A stretch of DNA of 64,000 bases, from the NCBI GenBank assembly GCA_029721515.1, contig CM056558.1, positions 12,245,240-12,309,239 on the forward strand. The letters are read 5' to 3'. Positions 13,131-25,100 of the stretch are shown piece after piece. The notes under the pieces were generated by a model. It made no database searches and was not told the DNA's origin. It saw nothing but the letters and a program-made list of their open reading frames with translations. This DNA is from Synanceia verrucosa. Lineage: Eukaryota; Chordata; Actinopteri; Perciformes; Synanceiidae. The first letter of the stretch is position 1; each line of letters opens with the position of its first letter. The position numbers and the translations under genes were made by a program.

Positions 13131-13157
13131 GTAATAATAATAATAATAATAATAAAT
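13131..13157. repeat. ATA/TAA microsatellite
   Basis: A short run of TAA trinucleotides at the end of the preceding repeat. Confidence 0.85.
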
Positions 13158-14649
13158 AGATACAGAAATAAATAAAGATAAAGACCACGATTAAAGACAA
13201 TTACACTAAAATAACATTGAGTTGAAATCATTTGTTGACAGCTTGGTTCTCCCAGTTTAAAAATCTCATCTGCCCGTGGGTTGGCTGCAAATAGTTCCTC
13301 ATGTTTGACTTTACAGGCTCCTCATTTGTGATGAAGAGTCATGACATGAACAAAGCTTCTCTATTGACAGAAGTCTGGACTGCTAAATCCCTTGTCAAGC
13401 ACACATCATGAGATCAGGGGACGGTCTCTCAGATCTGACAGTGTAGTGTGACTTTGCTTCAGGCAACTTGCCCAACGTGAGAGTGAGACCCATTTTTTAG
13501 CATCTGTTTGCAGGATGGTTGCTCATTGTGTGAGGAACTTTAACACATTGTTTGATCCTGTTTTTATCCAAAGTATCTCATTGAACAGTGACTCTATTTC
13601 TGATCTGAACTCCTTTGCTGGTCAGTGTGGGTTCGTTATTATTTAACTGCAAAGGCATATTTTCAGAATGTATTTCGTATAAACATACACAGAACTAAGC
13701 AAATCCTGTATCCTGAAATTGTTATAATCCATATCGTTATAATCGTAAAAATTCAACACCATATACCTACTCAAAGAACCAATAATCATATAATCAGCTT
13801 CAGCCCTAAATTTTACTGACTTTTGTTTGTATTAATTGATTAATAGGCAGAAATAATACTTATTTCCCATCTGTTTATTATCCTGAATTGTTTCTATGAC
13901 CTATGCAAACTTCAACAACTTGATTTTAGCTCAAAAAGTGAACATGTTTTCTATGTAACTATTCTGATAAATTGACCAACACAAATAATTTCTTCCTCTG
14001 TGGTTGGAATCAGAAATGACCTCAGACCTCTTGTAGATGAAGTCATGCAAATCATGGACAAGCTGTGGCCTGAGCCAGAGGCACTGCAGGGTTTCTCTTA
14101 ACAGAAAAAAAACACTAGGAAACTGTAGTCTACAGAAACTCACCATAGGGTCAAGTGCAGTCATGTGGACAAGTCAAACTGCAAGACCTGTACATGAGTT
14201 CCCATCACGTTTTCTGGGAAACCTCACTTCGGGCTGTAGGTCAAGAAGGAGATGCAGCGTGCATATCTGTCAGACAACATTCTGCTTTTAACTAGGTATT
14301 TGCTTCCAGCGACAATGCAAGTTGCGACGGCTCAATGAGGTCAAATTTGTTGAGGCCGCAACATGATGGAACTTGAGCTGTATTGTGTTAAGACAACTCT
14401 CATGTGATTGTAAAGAAGGATCTGCTGTGTGACGAGGGGCTGCAGCTAACAGTTATTTTTATTTGCAATTCATCTGCAAATTATTTTGTAAGTAAATGTG
14501 CTGTGCCTTTTTACTATCTCATACAACAAAGACAAGCACCAAATCCTCACTTTTGAAAACCTGAAACTCATATTTTTTAATAATCAGTCAAATCTATGTA
14601 TACTTGCCCAATGAATTGTTTCAGCTCTATATCTGATCAGACTTGATGA

Positions 14650-14945
14650 CTTCGTTCCATTCTTGTTTTTTTTCAGAGGTAGAGGCCACTCCCACCAAAA
14701 ATGCTACTTTTTGTCCAGAATCCGTCCATTTTGCTCTCTAATCGTGATCGTCTCCACTTGCTGCTTTGACCTCCATGGCATATACTGTCCTTTTATGCTC
14801 CGACTGCATTACCAGAAGCCCCAACATTACTCAAAGTCTGCGGGAGACTGCGATCTGTGACCCGCCCCTGAATTATGTCAATGGCACTCAAGAATTGGAT
14901 TTTAAATGATGTTGAAATACATCAAATGCACTCAGTGAGCTATTA
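14650..14945 (+). repeat. Interspersed repeat family A, copy 2
   Basis: Parallel to 3320-3616. Shared blocks include ttttgctctctaa, gatcgtctccactt, ctgctttga and tgtcaatggcactca. An open frame across it (14663-14860) has no recognisable protein. Confidence 0.6.
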
Positions 14946-15487
14946 TTTTGAATTATTGGGTCAAGTCAATACTTTTTTCTCATTTTATTCAACCCCCACA
15001 CCAGAAGTATTTAAGTTATCAGTCCTTCATCTACTTCAGTTTTAATCAATATGGGTATAGTTTGTACACTGAATGAAACTCTATACAGCATGCCTTTATT
15101 TAATTCATTACACTCAAGGGCTTTGACTTTTGGCCAAAAATCATATTCAAAGTTTGTTTGTTTATTTATATTCTAATATATTTGAATATTTATTAATAAT
15201 ATTTTGACCATCAAATGCCTTCAGTAAGACTAATATTGGCCTATATATATTGACCCACTCCCATATATCACGTTAATTGGCCTCATATCTTAACAAAAGG
15301 AGATAGCATGGAGTTGTTTCTGGCCTGCCTCACCCATCCCTCCCCCTCCTCCTCTTCCAGCTTACTGGGATGTAGTGTTGACAGGTGGGCTGTCAATTTG
15401 CTGGTTGTTGTGTGTTCCTTTGGGAACCCAAAGTAGCGCCACACGTTGCTTTTCAGATGGTCTGGAGTGTAGATTTCAAACTCCTTA

Positions 15488-16144
15488 AGGCCAATTTATA
15501 GTACTCTGTAAAGTGCCGTACTCCGTAGAGACGGAGAGCTCTCTGCGTCGCCGGAGAGCCTGACAGAGAGCCTCTCCGTCCTCTCCGGGTGCAGGAATTT
15601 TTTTTTTTAACTGTCCGTCAATCCGTCAAGGGAAGACGGAGAAGACAAGGGCTGTGATTGGTCCTCTAGTTAAAACCCTCCCGTGAAATGCAGCCCCTCT
15701 CCCTACACAGAAAGACAGACAGGTCGCCTCCGCAGCAGCGCGCACAGGACAGAAACTAAAGTATCGATTGGCCTTGTGAAAGGCAAGTCAAATCCATTTA
15801 ATTCATTTGGTAATTATGATTGGTTATTATTTCCACAGAACATACCGAAAGGTGTTGGTTTGCATTCGCTATTATCCGATTTTATGTTGAGAAGAAAGAG
15901 GAAGAGGAGCTTTAAAGACTGAAAGTAACCAATGTTCTTCTATTCTATTCTTTTAATCTCCCTCACAAATAATGAAATCATAAAATAGTATTTTTCCCTG
16001 CTTTTATCTGCGATATTAAGGCAAATTGCTTCACTTTCCGAGGGGGTGCACGCATCACAACGGAGAACTGTGAGGGCTCGAGGGGTCTCCATAGCTATGG
16101 AGTCGGATAACATATTACGCAGTCGGAGAAGTATATTCCAGCCT
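15488..16144 (+). mobile_element. PIF/Harbinger-like MITE, left copy
   Basis: The element begins aggccaatttatagtactc and ends with the complement of aggctggaatatacttctc, giving imperfect terminal inverted repeats. It is bounded by TTA on both sides (15485-15487 and 16145-16147), the TWA target duplication expected of PIF/Harbinger elements. It is 657 bp long and has no transposase. A second copy lies inverted at 18036-18687. Confidence 0.75.
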
Positions 16145-16147
16145 TTA

Positions 16148-18032
16148 GGCGTAGTTGTTGTAAGCATTGTCACGGCCATTGTTCTGATATGTAAAATAGG
16201 CGCTAACCAGGACGCTAACATCACCTACAGGAGCCCAGATGACCAATAATAGACTTGCAATGAGCTCGCGATTCACAAGTTCACCAGGCGTTAAAAAGCC
16301 TCAAAATCTGAATTGAAAACCACGTTTAACAAGCAAACACATTTTCAAAAAATAGTGCCCATATCAGGTTTGAATGTTAAGGGCTGCCTAATATTCATTT
16401 GAATATCTTTATTTCTGTAAATATTTGAATTATATTCGAATAACGAATAACAAAGCTCTATTATATGCTTTTTAAGTACATGATTGTGTTTTAACCTGTG
16501 AGCTCTGTCAAATGATTGTTAACACACAGTAGTACTGTGACTTAAGTGTGGACTCTGGTTGTCTATTCTTTACTTGCCTGTGCATAGCACTCATTAAAAG
16601 GAGAAAGCCAAAGCAAGCATGTGGTGCGGCTTTAAAATGTCCTTTACAGTTCTATGTACACAACACCTGACTGGAGAACACTACATAAAGGACAGGTAAA
16701 TACACTTTTCTAATTCCTGCTGCGGAGAATGAGGTTGCTAAAGGGTACCTATTTCCCTTAACATTTGCCATTCTCTACTTCCATTATTTTTGAATTGCTG
16801 CTTTTCTTTCAGCTTCTCTTCAGATTTCTCTGCTTGTCTTCTCTCTGCCTGATGAGCTCGTCCTTTGTACAAAATCCTGCCCGTTCTCTTTGCTTGCTCA
16901 CAGGGCCGAGCTCAGTGCTTCTTTGTTGAGGTATGTTGTTTGCAAGCTCTTTAATCTTGCAGCGGTGTCTAAATACCTCACTAGTGCATGAGGAAACTCG
17001 CTGTTTGTGGGGTGTGGCCCAGATAAATCTGTCATGGGCTCAGATATGGTAGCTCAGCTGTAAATCACTCCTGACAATCAGCATTGTAGTGGATGGTTTC
17101 ATAAAGGAATTCCTTAATCCCACTTGCCTTTTTTTCTGTCCGCCAGGGTCTCCTTTTTGTGAAACCACTTTGTAGACCACCCCTGCTCTTATTGTTGGAC
17201 AAACCTCCACTCAAAGCGGATGGCCGCAAGGTCCGTGCGCAAAGCTCAGGTTTTACGATCGTGCGGACTCTGCTCCTCACTGGTGTCACACAAAACAATG
17301 CTCTGCATGTATTTTTCACATTGACCTGCATTAAATGTGACACTGATCTTCCGATTCACAGAAAACTAGTGTGCGGCAGTACACTCGGCTATGAAAGCCC
17401 TGACTGCAAACAGAAGGGTAACGGACACAAAATTGAATCCAGCAGACTGAGAACGCTATAAGAAAATAAAGCTCATTTAGTAGTTTGTAGTGTAGTGTAG
17501 TTTGTAATTTTATCCACCCTCAGGAAAACCATTCCTGTTTGGAGTTCACGTTCTGTTCTACAAATTACTCTGGTCAAGAAGATTTTGAGTAGAGTTGAGT
17601 AACAGATGATGGAGAAAAGAGCAGCATGAAAATTAGCATGTATGGGCTCCTGAAACACCAGCTTTGTGTGGACAAAACAACCATAAGCAAACAAAACTTT
17701 GGCATTTACTCCTAAACTCATCTCTGTGTAGACACTGCCCCTCATTTGAAGCAGCTTCCTCCTTCTTGCTGCAGCAGGGAAAATGAAAACAGCAATGTAC
17801 TTTTGAATTAGTTGGTTTTAAAATCCCAAATGGCTCAGTCAGGACATCAAACATAATATGCACTTTGTGGCAAACAGAATTTAAATGTGACCGAAGTACT
17901 GAATCAATATTTTGGAATGTGCGTCGCCACAGTCCTTTGGATAAAACGAAATGGAAGAAGTTGACTATGCAGCACTTGCTAAATATGTGGTAGCTGACTG
18001 CAGACCAGTCATCATCATGGAAGACTCAGGTC
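16148..18032. other. Spacer between the inverted MITEs, no gene seen
   Basis: About 1.9 kb. It contains several 60-100 codon frames on both strands (for example 17065-17343 minus and 17159-17461 plus), but none shows a recognisable domain or convincing splice-site bounds. Confidence 0.5.
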
Positions 18033-18035
18033 TAA

Positions 18036-18687
18036 AGGCTGGAATATACTTCTCCGACTACGTAATACGTTATCCCACTCCATAGCTACGGAGACCCCTC
18101 AAGTCCTTGCAGTTCTCCGTTGTGATGCGTGTTGTGCAGCCCTGCCGTGAAATGCACCCCCTCGGAAAGTGAAGCAATTCACCTTAATATCGCAGATAAA
18201 AGCAGAGGAAAATACTGTTTTATGATTTATGCTTTCAGACTTTAAAACTCCTCTAGAGAGAAAATAACAGATGCTCTTCTCAACACAAAATCGGATAACA
18301 GCGAACGCAAACCAACAACTTTCGGTATGATCTGTGGAAATATACCCCAGCCATAATTACTAAATGAATTAAATGGATTTTTTGAGCAAGTTGAATGTAT
18401 TTAACTTGCGTTTCACAGGGCTAATCGATACTTTAGTTCCTGTCCTGTCCGCGCTGCTGCAGAGGCGACCTGTCTGTCTGTTTGCATTTCACAGCAGGAT
18501 GCAACTAAAGGACCAATCACAGCCCTTGTCGTTTCCATCTTCCCTTGACGGATTGACGGACAGTTAAAAAAAGAAAATTCCTGAGGAGGGAGAGGCTCTC
18601 CGTCAGGCTCTCCGTCAGGCTCTCCGGTGACGCAGAGGGCTCTCCGTCTCTACGTACGGCACTTTGCGGAGTACTATAAATTGGCCT
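18036..18687 (-). mobile_element. PIF/Harbinger-like MITE, inverted right copy
   Basis: The reverse complement of this segment matches the left copy along its whole length. It shares the start near ggccaatttatagtact, the motif gacggattgacggacag, a block around tcgataactttagt-like sequence, and the end tactTctccgac. It is bounded by TAA at 18033-18035 and 18688-18690. Scattered substitutions between the copies argue for two separate insertions rather than a recent local inversion. Confidence 0.75.
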
Positions 18688-19020
18688 TAAGAGATGTACT
18701 CTGGTTGACTTGTTATGATTTGCAATCATTGTACACACCATCATTGTTCTTAATACGATTTTTTTTTCTGTGAGCAACTGTGAACTGATTTTATGCTGCA
18801 TGCAGCACGAGTCAGAAAGTGAAAACAGCTGGTTACCTCGCAGAGCCGCTGTTAGAAAAATGGGCAGTCTGGATTTTATCATCATTTCCTTTGAGTTGAC
18901 CTCTCAGTGTGGTTTAGGTTCCTCCTCTTCTCTCATTCACAATCTCTCACCCAGCAAACATGTTTCCCTTCCTTTACTCATGTTTCTCTTGTCTCTGTTT
19001 CCTCCCCCATTAAAATACAG

Positions 19021-19092
19021 GAACCCATCTACTGCTTTCTACCAGGCTTTCCGGCCTAGCAGATTACGAGGGTCAAAGCCTGTCAACGATAG
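19021..19092 (+). CDS. tsc22d2: tsc22d2 exon, 24-codon symmetric cassette
   Basis: Follows cccccattaaaatacag and ends at a donor, ag/gtatga. It reads NPSTAFYQAFRPSRLRGSKP then VND, and its last two bases AG join the T of exon 31281 to make Ser. It is 72 bp and phase-symmetric (2-2), so skipping it would leave the frame intact. The joined reading into the conserved SASGASVVAIDNK exon is the main evidence that it is real. Confidence 0.78.
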
Positions 19093-19114
19093 GTATGAGC
19101 TCGGGTGTGTTTAC

Positions 19115-19157
<43 letters not shown>

Positions 19158-22100
19158 TGGTCTGGATTGACTGACTAAACCAGACCCCTCACCCCTTTGG
19201 CACCTTGTAAGAAAATGTCCATGTTGACTTGTTCATGGATTTTTGATTGCAAGTTTAAAGTCCCACCTGATGACTGCTACATTAGGTCTTTAGACCCACA
19301 ATATGCAGTTTTTACGCTTAGCATGTTTTATTTGATTAAGAAGTAAAATATAGTTATTACAGTAAAAGTAAAATTATAGTTAATAAAATGAGGAGTTCCC
19401 CTGTTTGGCAGATAGTCTCTGTTAAAGAACCACTACATTTTTTTTTATTTTTTTGACTTTGATCACATGACCTGAATCACATCAGACTAGAGTAGTTATC
19501 ACATGGAGATTGTAGATATTGCTAAAAACGTTCTGCTATAAGCAGCTTCGTTGTTGCATTCAAAGCAAATGAATTGTTGTTTCTCTCCATTTCTTCTTTC
19601 TCTCCTCTAAGAAAAATGGCATTTTGAAACAACTACCTATTTAAATGTCTTGTCAAGCTGGACATTTCTTGAGCTGTGAGTGTGTAATGCATGGTGACGA
19701 CATGGCACTGTAGGAAGCTACATCCGGAGCATTTATATTGCAGCAACTGAGAACAAAGTCACTCTCTTTCTGTGTGTTGTAATCATAAGTATCGCATATT
19801 CATATCGCTGGGCTGGCCGCACAAGTTTTTTGTGCATGCGAGTTCACCCCATCTGCTGCTTTACTCCCGCCTTCTGATTTGACCTCGGTTAACCACTGTT
19901 AGCTGCAAGCATGTTGAGAGTCGTTGAAAGGCAATAGAAATTCCAATAATTTTATGTTTAGCTACTTTTATTATGTCATTCAAAGGTTTTATCCAGCCGG
20001 GGACTGACTACTATATAAAGAAAAAATACAGAAAAATTGTTGCTGCAGAATTATACACTACTCACAAAAAATTAGGGATATTGGGCTTTTGGATGAAATT
20101 TCAGAACGTTATGCATTAGCCTTGGGAGGTGGTGGTGTTACAGACTACACAGGTGTGTCTAGTCAATACAGAACTGCCCTACACCTGGTGAACGATACTG
20201 TGACAAGCCAATACCACCTGAGTAACATCATTAATCAGTCATTGTGCCTCTTCATGAGCAACACAGGCCTGATTTCATCTTCATGGATGACAATGCCCCA
20301 ACTCATCAAAGTCGTATCATCAGAGAACGGCTGTTGGAGTGGCCTGCTCTTTCTCCAATCCTGAAGCCCATAGAAAACCTTTGGGATCATCTGAGTCGTT
20401 GCGTAGAGGGTCGTAACCTCACACCTCAGAACCTCAATGACCTGAGGGCAGCCCTTCAAGAAGAGTGGAATATCATGCTTCAGCAGATAATAAGTCGACT
20501 TGTGAACAGCATGAGACGTCGTTGTCAAGCTGTAATTGATGCTCAAGGACACACAACACGTTATAGAAACATTGACATTTTTTGTTGTGGTCTACTGACC
20601 ACTGTTGTTAGTTTTTTATTTCAATAAATGTTTGAGTTGAAGAAATTATCATTGCATGCTTTGACTTAAATGCCCTACTTTCATGATATAATTTTCCATA
20701 AATTTCTCCTGAAAGACCAATATCCCTAACTTTTTGTGAGTAGTGTATTTGATTTTTATAGCCCGCATTAACTATGGTCTCCAAGACGTTGGTTTGCGTT
20801 GATACACAAATTTCAGAGATTATGAACCGATCTGCCAACTGTGAAAAGGGAACAGGAACAGTTAATTTGCACAGAATGCCCCCCATGCCTTTGTTCCAAA
20901 TACAAGTACTTTTTTACTGTTCTACTATCACTGTCATTTTGAAGACCACATTTTTTTATTCTTTTATTCTTCATGTATTTCCATTTCCTTTAAATTTACA
21001 GTTGATTTCACTTTCATTTCACGTCATTTTACCATCAAATACACTAGAGTGCAGCAGTATTTAGAGATTTCTGGCTTTATGACAAAACACACGGTGTACT
21101 TGTGGTGTAAACGAACATTTCTCAGTTTCTCAGAGGTTAGGATATGTTATCAGTGGTTTGTTTATTCTTCTAAAACATGTGAATACCTGTCAAGTAACAT
21201 CAGTACTATAGGAAAATTAATACCAGTTGATTGTGGCTTGGGAGGAAACATGTCCGTGGTTTACGTTCGTCATTAGTTGTTCCCATGTGCAGCTCTCATG
21301 GAGGCTGTTTGAGGACTTGACTCTCTGCCATGAATGATTAATTGGCTGCCAACAGTGGCAAACTTTGGAGTTAAGGTATTACTATATGTTTTTGTTCAAT
21401 ATGTTTTTTTTTCATGTCAAGTCATGAAAATTTATGGTTATAATGCCTGATAAATAAGTGAGATAACAATTCTCAGTTTGGATCCATGTACACTGGGATT
21501 CTCTGTGTCATTAATTTTGGTTTTGACTTCTACTTAATACGCCACTCTGTGACTGCTAGATCAGCTAGATTATTTTCAGTGTAACAAAAAAATACCTTTT
21601 CCACCTGTGGTTGTTCCTGGGACAAAACGGGTCTTTCATCTAAATGATTTCTATGATCAAATTTTATATATTTGCCTGTTGCCTGGGGAAAAAAAACTGT
21701 TCCAAGAAAACTTACGCTAAAGTAGTTTGTTGAAGTATAATAATTATGTTGCAGCCATAATTATTATTGCTAATACAGTATGTATTGTATGTTTTATTTT
21801 TTATGTTACAGCAGGACACAAATCAACTAAATTTAACTGCCCATAGTCCAGAGTTATAATTCAATGCAGGATGTATGTTATCCACCAACATCCATATGAC
21901 CTTATTCTTCTTCACAGCATGCTGGTCAAGATGAGATGTGGTTGTTATAACATGAAACAACAGAAGCGGTTGAGCAAGTGTGTGGCCTCACAGCTGGCAC
22001 AAAAAGATTCAAGGCTTCTGTTTGTTCCCCATCCAGCTCTTGTTTGCCTCTAGGCTCTGTGACTAACAGTGCTGCTCTTTTTAAGACGTTTCAACAAACC

Positions 22101-25100
22101 GCAGGTAACCCTGACAGTCGCCTCTTTCCAGGTTTCTTTGTCCTGAGCTGGCTTTCCTGCAAGGTTGGACTTGTTAAAAATGGAGGGGGGATTGCACTTA
22201 AAGGAGCGTTCCTGGAAATGATTACTTTTTGAAAAATGCAAAACCTCAGCTGGGCAGCATGCCACCTGTACTTTTTGCACAACCGGCTGCAAGGTTTGCG
22301 CAACTTTCTACTACGTTGTTGTCATCATCTTTACAATTCTGTTGCAGCACTAAATATATTAAGGGAAAACACTAACATGCTATAGTGCAACATCTGGTTA
22401 CATATGCAAAAAAAGCACAGAGTACGATGTAAATGAGTAGTTTCCGTAGTGAAACTGATACGAAATCAGATCAGCAGGTTTTATTGTGAATCAGTGGAAA
22501 ATGCTTTGTCAGCTGCTTTGATTATTATTTCTCAAATAATTTCTCCGGAGATAGCTTTGAGCAATTTGGACAGTTCTGGCACAACAATATGTTTGAAGCT
22601 CTCACTTTGGGAAACTGTAACAGACATTTTTCACTACTTTCGTAGACCGAACTATTGATCAATCGATAGGTATGAATTTTGCAGCCCTACTGTATCTATG
22701 TTATAATTTGTGCACACATTTTAACTATTTTTCTGCATCTACAAATTTTTCTTCCCGTTCCCGCTCTTAATTTTCCCATGCAGTGTTTTTTCACAGGTTT
22801 AAAGGCCGGTAAACAACCACTAAATTATTTCTGATCGTCATTTCAATCTCAGTGAACCTTATTTCATCCTATACAGCTCTGCAGAAATCACCTCTTATTA
22901 ACAAGGGAGAGATCAATTTATTTTAGCATGACCTAATGGACTCATTGTGAGGCTGTGATTGGTCCTAACTAAAGCAGCAGCAGCAGCTCTCTTACTGCCC
23001 TCTGTCCACAATGATCAACTTTATGATTAGGGACAGTAAAGAAAAGACAGACTTATATTCCGACTCGGTGACCCCATGCTCAGCCACAGAGAGTTATTTC
23101 ATCCTGACCAGGTATGCGGCCTCTGTTTATGACAGAAACAAACACTGCATTATTGGGGCAAGGAGGAGGAAAGTTGAATGTGGGAAAGCTGCAGTTTCAC
23201 TCTTGACGTGTTGATAGGAAAGAACGGCACCAATTTGGGAGCTTTTAAAAAAAAATATATCACTGGTTTATTCAACATCTGTCAGTGAATTTTTTTTTTT
23301 TTGGTTCTCAATTGGAGTCCCCTTCATACATGAGAAACACACTAATTGCTGACAGGCCGTGGGGCATAACCTCAGAGAAGAATCCCAGTTCAATTTCTGG
23401 GTACACTTAAGTGTATAATTTTGAACGGATTACTCAGTGGTTGGACAGGAGGTCCACCCATGCACCCCCACCCTCAGGAAATCACTAACTGTAGAGTCTT
23501 GATGGAGATAACAGCTCTGAGCTGAAACTTGAATTGCTTTGAGTTTTTTAGATGCCAGTAGGGATTGATGGATGGGATTCTGAGCCATCAAAGATGTTTT
23601 TACTGTTTACGCAAGCGACCTCACGTCTCAAAAGCGGCACTGTACGAAAGCAACATTTTCACCTCGTCAACGTTATCTTTGGAAACTTTGCTGACATTTG
23701 ACCTTTATTTATCTGCCAAGGTTTGCTGAGCACACATGGATCTTTTTTAGCACCGTCTTGCTTCACACTCAGTCAGTTAAAGGCATTCATGTTGGGAGAT
23801 ACCTAATATAACCATAGGGGTCTAGTGTTCACTATTAAACAGCCCCTTTGGGACCACCACATGGTCAAACGCTGCACCTGAATAGTTGATGAAAGCAGGG
23901 ACTGAGTTTTAAACAGCTGACCTTCTTCCAATTTCTAATCTTTAAGATAACTTTTAAGATCATGATATATTTAAAGCTCAAGTGTTGTGAAAGCTATTCA
24001 GGAGCCAGAGTGAAAGACAGTGGCTGAGACATGCATTATTGTTTTTGCAGCATTGCGCCTAATTACATTAGTCTGACCCAAACGCTTCACTTCAGAGAGG
24101 AAGTCTCTGAAATGAGGCTAAGCCCTTGATCCCGTGATAAATGCTCCACTGAATACAGAGACTCGTTAATGTTGAGGTGCAAGGATTTTTCCATTAAAGC
24201 CACAGGAATAACACTGCTGCTTTTAACACGTTCCAGTGGGGTCTTAATCCACATTGAGCCAAACAAGTGACACAGACTACTCAAATCATTCAGGGAGACA
24301 AAGGGGGGAAAAGTAGTGAAATATGATATAAAAGCACATACTGATGATCTGGTTTTAGGCTGTGATTATTTCAGGCATGGCGACCCCTGCCCTGGATCCC
24401 CCACTGTGTTTGCATATGGAGTTTGATGGTCACATTACACTGTGGCTCTTCATCATTTCCTCATGAGAAGGGAGGTTCAGCAACTATTAATGAATGACCC
24501 TGCTGCTGGGCGTTATTACTTTGAAGAGGTTAAAGAACGAGGCCCTCCACAAGCTGTTTAAATTAACAGCGATGATCTGTTGTCTCATGAATTCCAATCT
24601 TGTTTGTATTAAGTCTGTGAGGCCCTTGATTTCTTCTCATGCTCCCTGATGTCCGGTTCATCCACCAAGTGGTCTGCTAGAGGTGTACATGACTTGAGAA
24701 AAGACAGAAATACGTCACGTGGGGACGCATGCAGAACGAGATATTGGTGCACAAGTCTGGGAATTATGTAACAGACGAGGGTCCGCGTGGGACAGTTCCT
24801 CTGGTCTGTTTACAAGGAAGCTTGGTGGCAGCAGACACGCCTACTCGTGACTTTGAGTTAGTGCTGCAAAAATAAAACCTCCATCTCAGACGAGGGGTCT
24901 CTGAGGTCGCTGTTGCTCTGTTTAGTCTCCATTGTGTCATTCTGGACCACTCTTTATGTCCACAAAGTGTCTGAAAAATGTTCAGAGGCACATATTAACA
25001 TACTTCCAACATCCTGCAATTGTCACCTTTGTTTGAAGCTTTCCGGCACAATGACAGATGTGGTTAATGCAAATGCATATGCAAATTAAATTCTTTATGG

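Noticed and set aside
17065..17461. Opposed 92- and 100-codon frames
   Set aside because: No domain, no splice bounds, and the two frames overlap on opposite strands.
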